A DNA stretch of 28,644 nucleotides from Acetobacteraceae bacterium (GCA_030039695.1 JASHVB010000075.1:1-28644); one strand, 5' to 3'; positions 8,242-15,783 are shown, counted from the first letter of the stretch. Program-made: numbers and translations. The notes: generated from the sequence alone by a model not told the origin.

Positions 8242-8910
8242 CTATAAAGCCGGCCAGCGGCGTTGCTGATACGCGCCATCCCAGAACAACCATTCGTATT
8301 GGCTGGAGCGGGTGAATGCGCTCAGCATTCGAAGGCGCACCGCATCGGTCGTGGCCGCTGCCGCACGGTCGGTGATACCGATGACCGTGCGCACGGCGTG
8401 ACCGAACGCTTCATCGGCGTAGGTGTCGATCCACGCGCGATAAGGATTGGCGGCGTCGGCTTGCTTCGCGATCCGGCTGCCAACGTCCCAATAGATCCAG
8501 AAGCAGGGCAACAGGGCGGCGGTCGTCACTTCCCAGGTGTCGTGATAGGCGGTGGCGAGCAGAAAGCTGGTGTAGCTGAGGCAGTCGGGCGATGGCTCGG
8601 TGGTGGCGAGCCACGTGGGATCGACCCCGAACCTCGTCAGATATTGCTCGTGCAACGCTTGTTCTACTGCGACCGCCTCCAGCGCCGAGGAGGCAAAAGC
8701 GTGCAGCGTCGCCGCATCAGGACCGCGTGCGGCTGCGATTGCGAGGACACGAGAATACTGCCCGAGATACAGAGCGTCCTGCACGATATAGCCGCGGAAG
8801 CGTTCGACACCGAGAGTTCCAGCCGTGAGTTCCGTGTTGAACGGCAAGGCATCGATCGACGCGCGCAGTCGACTGGTCTGTTGCCAGGCCGTGTCGGAAA
8901 AACCCACCAT
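8242..8910 (-). CDS. tenA: TenA-family thiaminase II / aminopyrimidine aminohydrolase
   Basis: A 222-residue all-helical TenA/THI-4 family protein. In Bacillus the enzyme hydrolyses 4-amino-5-aminomethyl-2-methylpyrimidine, a thiamin breakdown product, to HMP for thiamin salvage. Catalytic residues known from B. subtilis TenA (Asp44, Tyr47, Tyr112, Cys135, Glu205) all appear here shifted by one: Asp45 and Tyr48 in QDALYLGQY, Tyr113 in LSYTSFL, Cys136 in LLPCFWIY and Glu206 in YEWLFWDGAY. It is therefore a TenA_C (cysteine) type and probably active. The gene starts 15 bases after the RidA-like gene, in a likely operon with an amidase. No THI-box riboswitch was found upstream of the operon, so thiamin control is not shown. 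Confidence 0.93.
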   Translation of the reverse strand: MVGFSDTAWQQTSRLRASIDALPFNTELTAGTLGVERFRGYIVQDALYLGQYSRVLAIAAARGPDAATLHAFASSALEAVAVEQALHEQYLTRFGVDPTWLATTEPSPDCLSYTSFLLATAYHDTWEVTTAALLPCFWIYWDVGSRIAKQADAANPYRAWIDTYADEAFGHAVRTVIGITDRAAAATTDAVRLRMLSAFTRSSQYEWLFWDGAYQQRRWPAL

Positions 8911-8925
8911 TACACTGTTCCTTTG

Positions 8926-9309
8926 TTACGGGAGCACGGCCTGTGCTTCGATCTCCACCTTGAGGTTCGGGAGAACGAGCTTGGAGACTTCAACCAGCGT
9001 CGATGCCGGACGATGTTCGCCGAAGTAACGCTGCCGTGCGGGATTGATCCGCGTCCGGTCATCAATATTGGTGAGAAAGACAGTAACCTTCACCACATGC
9101 TCCGCCCCACCGCCTGCTGCCTTCAGGCATGCGTCGAGATTGCGCAGAGCCAGATCGAATTGCTCCACCACGTCCTCGGGAGCGGAACCATCGGCCGCCA
9201 TGCCGACTGTTCCGGACACCCAGATGTTGTTGCCGGCGCGAACGACGTGGCAATAGTGGCTAACAGGCTCCGGTTGTCCCTTCAGCATGAGGCGGGTAAT
9301 GGCGGGCAT
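8926..9309 (-). CDS. RidA/YjgF-family protein lacking the catalytic arginine
   Basis: A 127-residue RidA-superfamily protein, normally a trimer with inter-subunit clefts. Visible family parts are VVRAGNNIWVSGTVGM near the N-terminus, FDLALRNLDACL in the helix, VVKVTVFLTNIDD, and the C-terminal PASTLVEVSKL with VEIEAQAV. Canonical imine deaminases carry Arg105 in PARSxVEV; here that position is Ser103, so it belongs to the non-canonical Rid groups and probably does not deaminate 2-aminoacrylate. Its ribosome site (GGGAG) lies in the 12 bases after the amidase stop codon, showing tight coupling. The partner could be an unstable imine or amine formed by the amidase or TenA step; that is inference. 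Confidence 0.9.
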   Translation of the reverse strand: MPAITRLMLKGQPEPVSHYCHVVRAGNNIWVSGTVGMAADGSAPEDVVEQFDLALRNLDACLKAAGGGAEHVVKVTVFLTNIDDRTRINPARQRYFGEHRPASTLVEVSKLVLPNLKVEIEAQAVLP

Positions 9310-9321
9310 GACGTTCTCCCT

Positions 9322-10968
9322 TCAGGCAAAACTGACGATGCTGGATGGCTCTTCGCAGAATTGGGGATCGCGGCGCAGGCGCCCGACCATTGCCTCGACA
9401 TAGGGTGCGGTGGCGCAAAGCTGAGTGAAATGTCGCTCGTTCGTCGTTAGTCCGGCCCGGCAACAGAGCGCAGCGATTTCGTCGCGCCGCGCCGCGCTGA
9501 TGTCTGGCACCGCCGGCTCCGGCACAGGCGGCAGCGGAAGTGATGCGCCATTCGGGTCAAGCGTCGGCCGGCGCGTGCGCCATGACGTCGCCGCTTCGTA
9601 GGCGTGCCCGACACGTAGCACCGTCGCATCATCGAACGGCCTGCCAACGATCTGCATTGACAGCGGCAGCCCGTCCTGCGTGAAGCCGATACACTGCGCC
9701 AGCGCGGGACCGCCGGTGACATTGAACGGCGTCGTCAGTGACGGTCGCTGCCAGAAGCTGATGGTACGCCACGCATCCAGCCGCGGGGCCGGCCCGGGGG
9801 ATGCGGTCACTAGTACATCGTATTTTGCGTACAACGGTGCCATCTCGGCGATCAAGACACGGCGCCAGCGCGATGCCTGCACGTAATCGGCACCGCTGAT
9901 CAGCAGCGCGCCCAGCGTGCGGCCGAGGAAATCCTCGCCGAAATCGGCCAGCTGCGTCCGCAACGCGGGTTCGTGCACGGCGTAAAGTTCAGTCTCGGCA
10001 CCGGTGATCTTCACGTCGTGATAGACTTGTGCCGGGCGCATGGCTGCGTCCTCCAGCACGGCGCCGAGGTCACGCAAAACCCCCAATGCCACCTCCAGCG
10101 CAGTCTTCGCCACAGGTGGAACCGGCGCGTCATCCTCGTAGAGATGCCGGAGCACGCCGATGCGCAAGCCGCGAATGTCCCCGGTCAGCGCCGCACGGTA
10201 ATCCGGCTGGGGCTTCGCCGCGCTGGCCGGATCACGCGGATCATGCCCAGCGATCGCCTGCAGCATGATCGCGCAGTCTTCTAGACTCCACGTCATCGGG
10301 CCGACGTGGTCGTAGCTGAATGAGTTCGTATAGACGCCGAAACGGCTGACCAGGCCATAGGTCGGCTTCAGTCCGACGACGCCACACAGCGCTGCGGGAT
10401 TGCGGATGGAGCCCCCGGTATCGGAACCCAGCGCACCCATCATCAGCCCCGCTGCTACCCCGGCGCCGGATCCGCTCGATGAGCCGCCAGTGAAGTGCTC
10501 GCGGTTCCACGGATTTCGCGCCGGTGGCCAGGGCAAGTCGAACGACGGGCCCCCGTGCGCAAATTCATGCGTGGACAGCTTGCCCAACGGCACCGCGCCA
10601 GCCTGGCGCAGCTTTGCGACTGCCGTGGCATCAAAACCCGGCACGTAGTTGGCGCGCGTGCGCGAGTGGCTCGTCGTGCGGATGCCGGCGGTGCAATAAA
10701 TGTCTTTCAGCGCGAACGGAATGCCATGCATTGCCCCGCGGTAATTGCCAGCCATGATCTCGGCTTCAGCGGCGTGCGCCCGGTCCAGCGCGGCGTCGGC
10801 GGTCACTAGCAGATAGGCGTTGACCTGTGGATCGATCGCAGCGATGCGGTCCAGGAATGCACGGGTCAGTTCCACCGGCGACAGCGCGCGGCGTTCGATC
10901 AGCGTCGCGGCCTCGGCGATCGTCAAGAAGTGCAGCTCGGTGGCGTATGGCGCGGCGTCGTCCGGCAT
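9322..10968 (-). CDS. Amidase signature (AS) family amidohydrolase
   Basis: A 548-residue AS-family hydrolase that cleaves a C-N amide bond. The Ser-cisSer-Lys triad is intact: Lys88 in FALKDIYCTAG, Ser163 at the front of the signature GGSSSGSGAG, and Ser187 in GSDTGGSIRNPA. The spacing (75 and 99 residues from the Lys) equals that of GatA. The C-terminal part has the usual NVTGGPALAQC and LPLSMQIVGRPFDD strands, followed by an extra tail of about 90 residues after the standard domain. The ATG at 10968 follows a GGGGAGG ribosome site. No gatB or gatC is nearby, so it is not a tRNA amidotransferase subunit. It heads the amidase-RidA-tenA operon. In thiamin salvage the step before TenA is removal of a formyl group from an aminopyrimidine, which an amidase could do; this is a hypothesis. 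Confidence 0.92.
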   Translation of the reverse strand: MPDDAAPYATELHFLTIAEAATLIERRALSPVELTRAFLDRIAAIDPQVNAYLLVTADAALDRAHAAEAEIMAGNYRGAMHGIPFALKDIYCTAGIRTTSHSRTRANYVPGFDATAVAKLRQAGAVPLGKLSTHEFAHGGPSFDLPWPPARNPWNREHFTGGSSSGSGAGVAAGLMMGALGSDTGGSIRNPAALCGVVGLKPTYGLVSRFGVYTNSFSYDHVGPMTWSLEDCAIMLQAIAGHDPRDPASAAKPQPDYRAALTGDIRGLRIGVLRHLYEDDAPVPPVAKTALEVALGVLRDLGAVLEDAAMRPAQVYHDVKITGAETELYAVHEPALRTQLADFGEDFLGRTLGALLISGADYVQASRWRRVLIAEMAPLYAKYDVLVTASPGPAPRLDAWRTISFWQRPSLTTPFNVTGGPALAQCIGFTQDGLPLSMQIVGRPFDDATVLRVGHAYEAATSWRTRRPTLDPNGASLPLPPVPEPAVPDISAARRDEIAALCCRAGLTTNERHFTQLCATAPYVEAMVGRLRRDPQFCEEPSSIVSFA

Positions 10969-11066
10969 GGCGACCTCCCCTGTCAGGCGCAGGATAGCGC
11001 GACCGCGGCGACGCGTCCCGTGGCGGGCCCTCCCGCTAGGCCGCGCAGGGCGGCATAAGCCTCCGC

Positions 11067-12332
11067 ATGACCGATCCCGATGCCGCCGCCCGCCTCTCTC
11101 TCCGCCGTCACCGCGCGGTCGCCACCGCGCTACTCGTTCTAATGGGCGCGCTGACGCTGGGCACCTATGCGCTGCCCGAGTCCTGGTGGGTCGATTTGCT
11201 GCAGGCTGCCGCCAGGGCCGGCTTTATCGGCGGCATCGCCGACTGGTTCGCGGTCACCGCCTTATTCCGCCATCCGCTCGGCATCCCGATCCCGCACACC
11301 GCGATCATCCCGACCCACAAGGAGCGGCTGGCTCGCGCGCTCGGCCGCTTCGTCGCCACGCATGTGTTCACCGGCGACGAGGTGGCCGCCGTACTGCGAC
11401 GGCTGGACCTGCCCGGCATTGTCCATCGTTTCCTCGCCGATCCGATCGCGGCGCGCCCCGCGGCCGAAGCGCTGGCGGCCATGTTGCCCAATCTGTTGGC
11501 GACAATAGAAGATGGTCGCGCCCGTCGTCTGCTCGCGCGCTTGGTGCCACGCATGGTCGGCGGCCCTGGCGCCGGCCGCGTTGTGGCACGCGCTCTGGCT
11601 GGCCTGGTCGAAGGCGGGCGGCACCAGGAGGTGTTCAGCTTCATCCTGGCCGAAATGAAGTTGTTGCTCACCAGCAAGGAGGAAGCGCTGCGCGCAGTCA
11701 TCGAGGACCGTGTGCGCGAGCAGGGTGGACGTCTAGTGGGATGGGCGCTCGGCGCGTCAATCGCGCGGCGCGTGTTGGCAACACTAACTGCGGAGCTCGA
11801 CAAGGTCAGCCCTGACGGCTCGGAGCTGCGCGCCGCGTTCGACGAATGGGTCCGCCGCGAGGTAACGCGGATGGAAGAGGAACCGGCGCGAGCGGCGGAA
11901 GTCGGCGCGGCGGTTCGCCGCGTGGTGGCGCACGAGACAGTGCAGGCCTGGATGTGGGACGTATGGGCCCGCATGCGCCTGGCGCTGGAAGCGGACGCGG
12001 CACGGCCGAATGGCCGCACTGTGACGTGGCTGGAGGGAGCGCTGGCCAATCTGGGCGGGATGCTCGAAGCCGATCCCGACGCGCGGGTGCGGATGCAGCA
12101 TGTGACCGAGGGCGTGGTGGAATCGCTGCTGCCGACGGCCCAGGCGCGGCTGGCGGATTTCATCGCGTCCGTTGTTGCCGGATGGGACACGGACACGATC
12201 ACGGAGCGGCTAGAATTGCGCGTCGGCAGCGATCTGCAATACGTGCGGGTGAACGGCACCCTGGTAGGATTTCTTGTCGGCGGGCTGCTTTACGCCCTGC
12301 TCTGGGGACTATTCGCGCGGGTTGTGATGTAG
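11067..12332 (+). CDS. DUF445 family inner-membrane protein (YjiN-like)
   Basis: A 421-residue member of the DUF445 family, whose function is not established. It has one N-terminal membrane segment (about 19-38, VATALLVLMGALTLGTYAL) and a C-terminal hydrophobic segment (about 398-419, GFLVGGLLYALLWGLF). Between them is a long helical, charged region. The family hallmark is clear: GFIGGIADWFAVTALFRHPL at about 52-71, then IPIPHTAIIPTHKERLA. It is divergent from the amidase operon, with only 98 bases between the two starts, so their promoters must overlap. No strong ribosome site is seen before the ATG. Genetic context does not reveal a role. Confidence 0.88.
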   Translation: MTDPDAAARLSLRRHRAVATALLVLMGALTLGTYALPESWWVDLLQAAARAGFIGGIADWFAVTALFRHPLGIPIPHTAIIPTHKERLARALGRFVATHVFTGDEVAAVLRRLDLPGIVHRFLADPIAARPAAEALAAMLPNLLATIEDGRARRLLARLVPRMVGGPGAGRVVARALAGLVEGGRHQEVFSFILAEMKLLLTSKEEALRAVIEDRVREQGGRLVGWALGASIARRVLATLTAELDKVSPDGSELRAAFDEWVRREVTRMEEEPARAAEVGAAVRRVVAHETVQAWMWDVWARMRLALEADAARPNGRTVTWLEGALANLGGMLEADPDARVRMQHVTEGVVESLLPTAQARLADFIASVVAGWDTDTITERLELRVGSDLQYVRVNGTLVGFLVGGLLYALLWGLFARVVM

Positions 12333-12358
12333 GCACGGTGTCGTCGCGAGTTGCCTAC
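12329..12358 (+). terminator. Possible weak hairpin after DUF445 gene
   Basis: Seven-base arms GTAGGCA and TGCCTAC flank a 16-base loop overlapping the stop codon of the DUF445 gene. There is no T-run after it, so termination is only a possibility. Confidence 0.25.
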
Positions 12359-12365
12359 CGGCCTA

Positions 12366-12386
12366 GAGCCGATTCGGATTAGATTG
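12366..12386 (+). repeat. IS630 left terminal inverted repeat (degenerate)
   Basis: Matches the right end in 14 of 21 positions after the shared GAGC start, and is preceded by TA at 12364-12365. Confidence 0.5.
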
Positions 12387-12390
12387 CACC

Positions 12391-13321
12391 CTACCGAGCA
12401 GTGCGCAGGTAGTTGGCACGTTCCTCTGAGCTGAACCGGTCGAGAAGCTCGCCGATGCGTTCACACACCGCGCCGGTGGTTCGCTCGGCTGCCTTGCGGA
12501 GCAGGGTTTTGAGCTTGGCCAACACCTGCTCGATCGAGTTCATGTCAGGACTGTAGGCTGACATCAAGAACGACTTGACGCCGGCCCCGCGGATTGCCTG
12601 GCGCACGGCCAGACCCTTGTGCGAGCCTAGACTGTCCAGCACGACGATGTCTTCCCTCTGCAGGCTCGGTACCAGGAACTGTCGGACGCAAGCCAGAAAA
12701 TTTCTGCCGCTCACGGGCCGGTTGGGGACGCACGGCGCATCGATGCGGTCCGATCGCAGGGCAACGAGAAAGGTCTTGGTCTACCGGTGGCGGTATGGCA
12801 CCTACTCGTGCAGCCGCTGCCCGCGCGGGGCACGGCCGTGCAGAGCCACCAGGTTGGTCTTGGCCCAACTCTCGTCGAACAACACCGGCCGGCTCGGACC
12901 AAGATGGCGCTGCAGGCTCTGCCATCGTTCACGCGGCTGAGCGATGCGTGTTGGCAGCTGCTCGGCGGGCAACAGGCTTTTTTTGAAGCGGATGCCCACC
13001 GAGGTAAACACTTTCCAGACCGCGCGGACGCTGACGATCGTGCCGCGCTCGGCGAGTTCGGCCCGCAACGCATGCAGGGTCAGATCTGGCTTCTGTCTGA
13101 TCCGATCGAGCAACCAGCTGCGCTGGCCCGCGAGCACCGCGCAGCGCACGCCTCCCATCGGTTTGGCTGCAGGCACTCCCGGTGCCGCGATGCCGTTGCG
13201 ACCATTTCACCGCACTTGAGACGCTTACCTGGAACATCTGGGCTGCCGTCCGGCATCTCATTCCTGCCGCGACGGCCGTCGCCACGCGTTCACGCAGATT
13301 GTCCGAATAGGCTCGAGGCAT
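12391..13321 (-). pseudogene. IS630-family transposase, inactivated
   Basis: The N-terminal part from the ATG at 13321 (MPRAYSDNLRERVATAVAAG, then SVSSAVKWSQRHRGTGSA) is the typical IS630 helix-turn-helix region. The frame then shifts by one base at about 13168-13171, and continues with AAKPMGGV, LTLHALRAELAERGTIVS, FKKSLLPAEQ and VLFDESWAKTNLVALHGRAP. Two in-frame TAG codons follow, at 12799-12801 and 12778-12780, where intact relatives have Lys and Trp. The frame then resumes with FLVALRSDRIDAPC, IVVLDSLGSHKG and SAYSPDMNSIEQVLAKLK. The catalytic Asp, Asp and Glu positions are all still recognisable. The protein cannot be made whole, so the element is dead unless mobilised in trans. Confidence 0.9.
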
Positions 13322-13387
13322 CCGTACTGGCTTCCTCCCAGCCAGCAGGTTGAATCACCCTTCGAGTCCGTGCCGGAATCGCCGATT

Positions 13388-13408
13388 CAACCCGATACGA
13401 AAGCGCTC
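13388..13408 (-). repeat. IS630 right terminal inverted repeat (degenerate)
   Basis: On the minus strand this reads GAGCGCTTTCG onward and partly matches the left end. It is followed by TA at 13409-13410. Confidence 0.5.
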
Positions 13409-13546
13409 TAGACCGATGGCGCGGAAAGGGATGGGTCGTCACGCACTACCTGGCATAGGTTCGTTCGTTTAGTTCTCGTGATTTGGACGGGACCGGGCGA
13501 TGGTTTGGTCGGCACAATGGCATGTCCGGCGAGCGGCCCAAGCTGC

Positions 13547-13903
13547 TCAGTAGGCGGGATATCCATACGGCGGCGCGTAGTAGTACGGAGGCGGATAGTA
13601 GACGGGCGGAGGCGCAACGAAGACTGGTGGCGCGACATAGATCGGGGGGACGCCGATGAACACACCACCGCGCCAGCAGCAGCTCCAATGGCCACCGTGC
13701 CATCCCCATCCGCCCCCATGCCAGGTTCCGCCACCGCGCCAGCTCCCGCCACCGTGCCAGCTTCCGCCACCGTGCCAACCACCTCCGCCGCCATGCCATT
13801 GAGCTCGCGCAGGTTGCGTTGAGAAAACGACAAAGGCAGCAATAAAAGCGGCAACCGCCACGACGGCGGTAACCGGACGAAGCGTGGAGATAAGGGGCCG
13901 CAT
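13547..13903 (-). CDS. Small secreted Gly/Trp/His-rich protein
   Basis: A 118-residue exported protein with three zones. Residues 1-34 form a signal peptide with hydrophobic core VTAVVAVAAFIAAFVVF and an ARA cleavage site before Gln35. Residues 36-73 are short repeats of the type WHGGG or SWHGGG, rich in His and Trp. Residues 78-118 are Pro/Tyr-rich (VAPPVFVAPPPVYYPPPYYY) with a Cys pair at 75-76 before them. An AGGAG ribosome site precedes the ATG. Proteins of this build are common in Rhizobiales and relatives as glycine-rich surface or periplasmic proteins of unknown function; the His clusters might bind metal. It lies just beyond the IS630 element, which may have landed in its downstream region. 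Confidence 0.75.
   Translation of the reverse strand: MRPLISTLRPVTAVVAVAAFIAAFVVFSTQPARAQWHGGGGGWHGGGSWHGGGSWRGGGTWHGGGWGWHGGHWSCCWRGGVFIGVPPIYVAPPVFVAPPPVYYPPPYYYAPPYGYPAY
13685..13798 (-). repeat. Tandem 18-base-type repeats coding WHGGG units
   Basis: On the plus strand the unit CCGCCACCGTGCCAGCT recurs with small changes across about 13720-13790. It codes SWHGGG or TWHGGG hexapeptides. Such arrays often vary in copy number between strains. Confidence 0.7.
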
Positions 13904-14739
13904 CGGGGGAACTCCTCGTTCTGACCGTATATAGGCACTGATCGCAGCGTCGCTAAAGGGCTAGGCCGCCGCCGGGACAGGGCAGGGGGTACAATTCGCC
14001 CATGCGAAACCGTAGCGATTGCCGCCTTGCGCAGCTGACGCAGCCAAGCACGCCCCGTCCCGGCGGTATCTCGCGTTCCACAGCACTTTCATGCAGCGCC
14101 ATTTGATATTCGCGGCGAGTCGCGCAATTGCGTGCAGCGTGACACCAGGGACGGATCGGTTTCATCGAGGCGTATGTCGCAGTCGGCCGACTGGTCACGC
14201 CGTTGGCAAAACGCCTGCCGGGCCGTCGCAGTCGGCTACTGCTAAGCGCACGTCGCCCGCGCATACGGTAGGTGGAAACCTGGCGATCCCGGCTGCTCTT
14301 GATCCTCGTATGTGCGGTCGCGGATCTCGCCCAGGCGGTGGATGAACACCGCCCGTGCCAGGCTGCTCCGGGCTTCGCCCTTGTTCAAGTCCTGCCCAAT
14401 CGAGCGGCGCAGCCCCGGGTCGCTGATCCAGTCGAGAGTGAACAGGGTGCGTTCCAGCCGTGCCAGTTCAGGCAGCGCGGCGGCGACCCCGTTCTGTCGC
14501 GGATGGCCGTCACCGTCCGGGTGCGGATGGAGCCGGCGACGCGCAGGATCTCCGACCAGTGCGCGCGGATGAGGGGGCCAGCGTCGGCGAATGCGGAGGG
14601 CGGATGGGCTCGTCGTACCACTGAGGCTGGGCGATACCGGCGGAGGGTTGGTTGGTAGCGTCCAGCCCAGCTGCCGGCCCGGACTATATCTATCGTGGCT
14701 TGCCCATCCGCCTTCACGTTGATTTTCGCGAGCGAGAGA
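13904..14739. other. Intergenic region with transposon debris
   Basis: This 836-base stretch between the Gly-rich gene and the crotonase gene holds no intact gene. Its only recognisable content is the Tn3-family transposase scrap at about 14299-14576. The remainder (13904-14298) shows no convincing coding or RNA signal. Confidence 0.6.
14299..14576 (-). pseudogene. Remnant of Tn3-family transposase (TnpA C-terminal catalytic region)
   Basis: On the minus strand the first part reads [20 protein letters not shown] followed by TVTA, the conserved block before the Tn3 TnpA catalytic Glu region. After a frame change near 14504 it reads [20 protein letters not shown], then [25 protein letters not shown] and [13 protein letters not shown]. 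Relatives have about ten more residues between TVTA and the YPRQNG motif, so a small deletion caused the frame change. The match stops after YEDQ, where relatives continue into the final helices. The rest of the gene and the 38-base ends of a Tn3 element are not seen. Confidence 0.85.
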
Positions 14740-15516
14740 CTATCGCTTCGATTGCTTTGATTTCACGAGGTCGGCGGATGATGCTCCTTCGAGGGACAGC
14801 CCGTAGCCGACTTCCCGCACGATGCGCTCTTTCAACGGCTGAATGAAGTGAATGCGCGTATTCCGGCGCGTCACTTCCGGAGCCTTCAGGTACAAATCGG
14901 CCAGTTCCTGTGCGCGTGCTGTTGCTTTGCCGTGCGGTACGACCTCTGCCACGACTCCCCAGTCGTAGGCGGTACGAGCAGGCAGCGGCTGTGGATTGAG
15001 CAGGAATGCCTCGGCCCGGCCTGGACCAGCCCGATAACTCCATGTTGTGAAGATCCCGTCACCCGGCGCGACGCCCACCGCAAAGTGGCCGACGTCCTGG
15101 AATGTGGCATCTTCAGCAGCCACGATGACGCTTGCGAGGAGGGCGTAGTCCGAGTGGATATGGGCGCGTCCCTCGACGGCTGCGATCACCGGAACGCGGA
15201 TGTTCGCAATGTTCTCCAAAGTCTGGAGACCTTCGTCGTGGATTCTACTCCAGACGCCGGGATCGGCGACGTCTCCAAACGATGACCATTCTACGTCTCC
15301 GATGAAATTCCCACCCGCGCCCGTAATGATGATGATCTTGTTTGCCCGGTCTTGGCCGATCCGATGAAATGCGTCGACAAATTCGGTGTGCGCTTGCGCG
15401 TTCATGATGAACGGTCCGCCGTCGCTATGAAACTCGGCAACCAGCACACCTCTGTCATCGCGCGACAGTTTCAGATGGCGATACAAGGCAAAGTAAGCAG
15501 CCTGAGGCGTTTCCAT
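14740..15516 (-). CDS. Crotonase-fold hydrolase resembling 6-oxocamphor hydrolase (beta-diketone hydrolase)
   Basis: A 258-residue enoyl-CoA hydratase/isomerase-superfamily protein. It aligns best in memory with 6-oxocamphor hydrolase (OCH) of Rhodococcus, which cleaves a C-C bond in a cyclic beta-diketone without CoA. The OCH catalytic set His122, His145, Asp154, Glu244 has counterparts shifted by one: His121 (RAHIHSDY), His144 and Asp153 (FQDVGHFAVGVAPGDG) and Glu243 (SLEGASS). OCH His45 matches His43 in QAHTEF. The FQD-HF-PGDG string is not the pattern of ordinary enoyl-CoA hydratases, which use two Glu. The ATG at 15516 follows a GAGGAG ribosome site; a longer frame to 15660 runs into a gene remnant. 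It is on the same strand as the cupin and alpha/beta hydrolase genes. True substrate unknown. Confidence 0.82.
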   Translation of the reverse strand: METPQAAYFALYRHLKLSRDDRGVLVAEFHSDGGPFIMNAQAHTEFVDAFHRIGQDRANKIIIITGAGGNFIGDVEWSSFGDVADPGVWSRIHDEGLQTLENIANIRVPVIAAVEGRAHIHSDYALLASVIVAAEDATFQDVGHFAVGVAPGDGIFTTWSYRAGPGRAEAFLLNPQPLPARTAYDWGVVAEVVPHGKATARAQELADLYLKAPEVTRRNTRIHFIQPLKERIVREVGYGLSLEGASSADLVKSKQSKR

Positions 15517-15574
15517 GGAGTTCTCCTCTGCTGATCGATGGCTGTAACAGACCTCTCGACGTGCCTGTCCGCTA

Positions 15575-15754
15575 AGATGAGCGATACGACCAATAAGGTG
15601 CTGCCGGACACGCGTTTCGAAGGCGAAAGGTTCGCGCGGCGGGATCGGCAACTTGGCCAATGAACACCGAGACTTCCGCGCGCCGTGTTACGGCTGAGCA
15701 GTCGGCCAGCCGTAGGGCGACGTTCTGATAGTCATCCAGGATCGCCATTTTCAT
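15575..15754 (-). pseudogene. Remnant of D-2-hydroxyacid dehydrogenase, N-terminal part
   Basis: From the ATG at 15754 the minus strand reads MKMAILDDYQNVALRLADC, then SAVTRRAEVSVF and VADPAA. This is the typical N-terminus of D-isomer-specific 2-hydroxyacid dehydrogenases (MKIAILDDYQ type, usually over 300 residues). After about 40 residues the frame is lost; in another frame ETRVRQHLIGRIAHL still resembles the next conserved helix (RTPLTRALIERLPNL type). All the NAD-binding and catalytic part is absent. It sits between the alpha/beta hydrolase and crotonase genes, so a fourth enzyme of the operon may have been deleted. Confidence 0.75.
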
Positions 15755-15783
15755 CAGGCACACTCCAGTGAGCAATGACAGGC

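Larger units (their letters stand above)
12366..13408 (-). mobile_element. Degenerate IS630-family insertion sequence
   Basis: A 1043-bp element containing a broken IS630-type transposase. Its outer ends begin GAGCC (left, from 12366) and, on the opposite strand, GAGCG (right, from 13408). The ends match at 14 of the first 21 positions with shared blocks GAGC, TTCG, AT and TTG. Both ends are bounded by TA dinucleotides (12364-12365 and 13409-13410), as expected for IS630/Tc1-type insertion, which duplicates TA. Two internal stops and one frameshift make it non-autonomous. Confidence 0.7.

Noticed and set aside
8263..9450. Plus-strand frame of 395 codons opposite tenA, the Rid gene and the amidase end
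   Set aside because: It spans three real genes on the other strand and has no recognisable domain or ribosome site.
10969..11066. Possible TPP riboswitch upstream of the amidase-tenA operon
   Set aside because: The leader is under 100 bases and the CTGAGA and ACCTGA elements of the THI box are not found.
11165..12259. Minus-strand frame of 364 codons opposite the DUF445 gene
   Set aside because: Composition is dominated by Ser, Arg, Ala and Thr, as in antisense frames; the DUF445 protein on the plus strand is clear.
14272..14658. Plus-strand frame of 128 codons with a signal-peptide-like start
   Set aside because: It is antisense to the Tn3 transposase fragment, which explains the sequence better.
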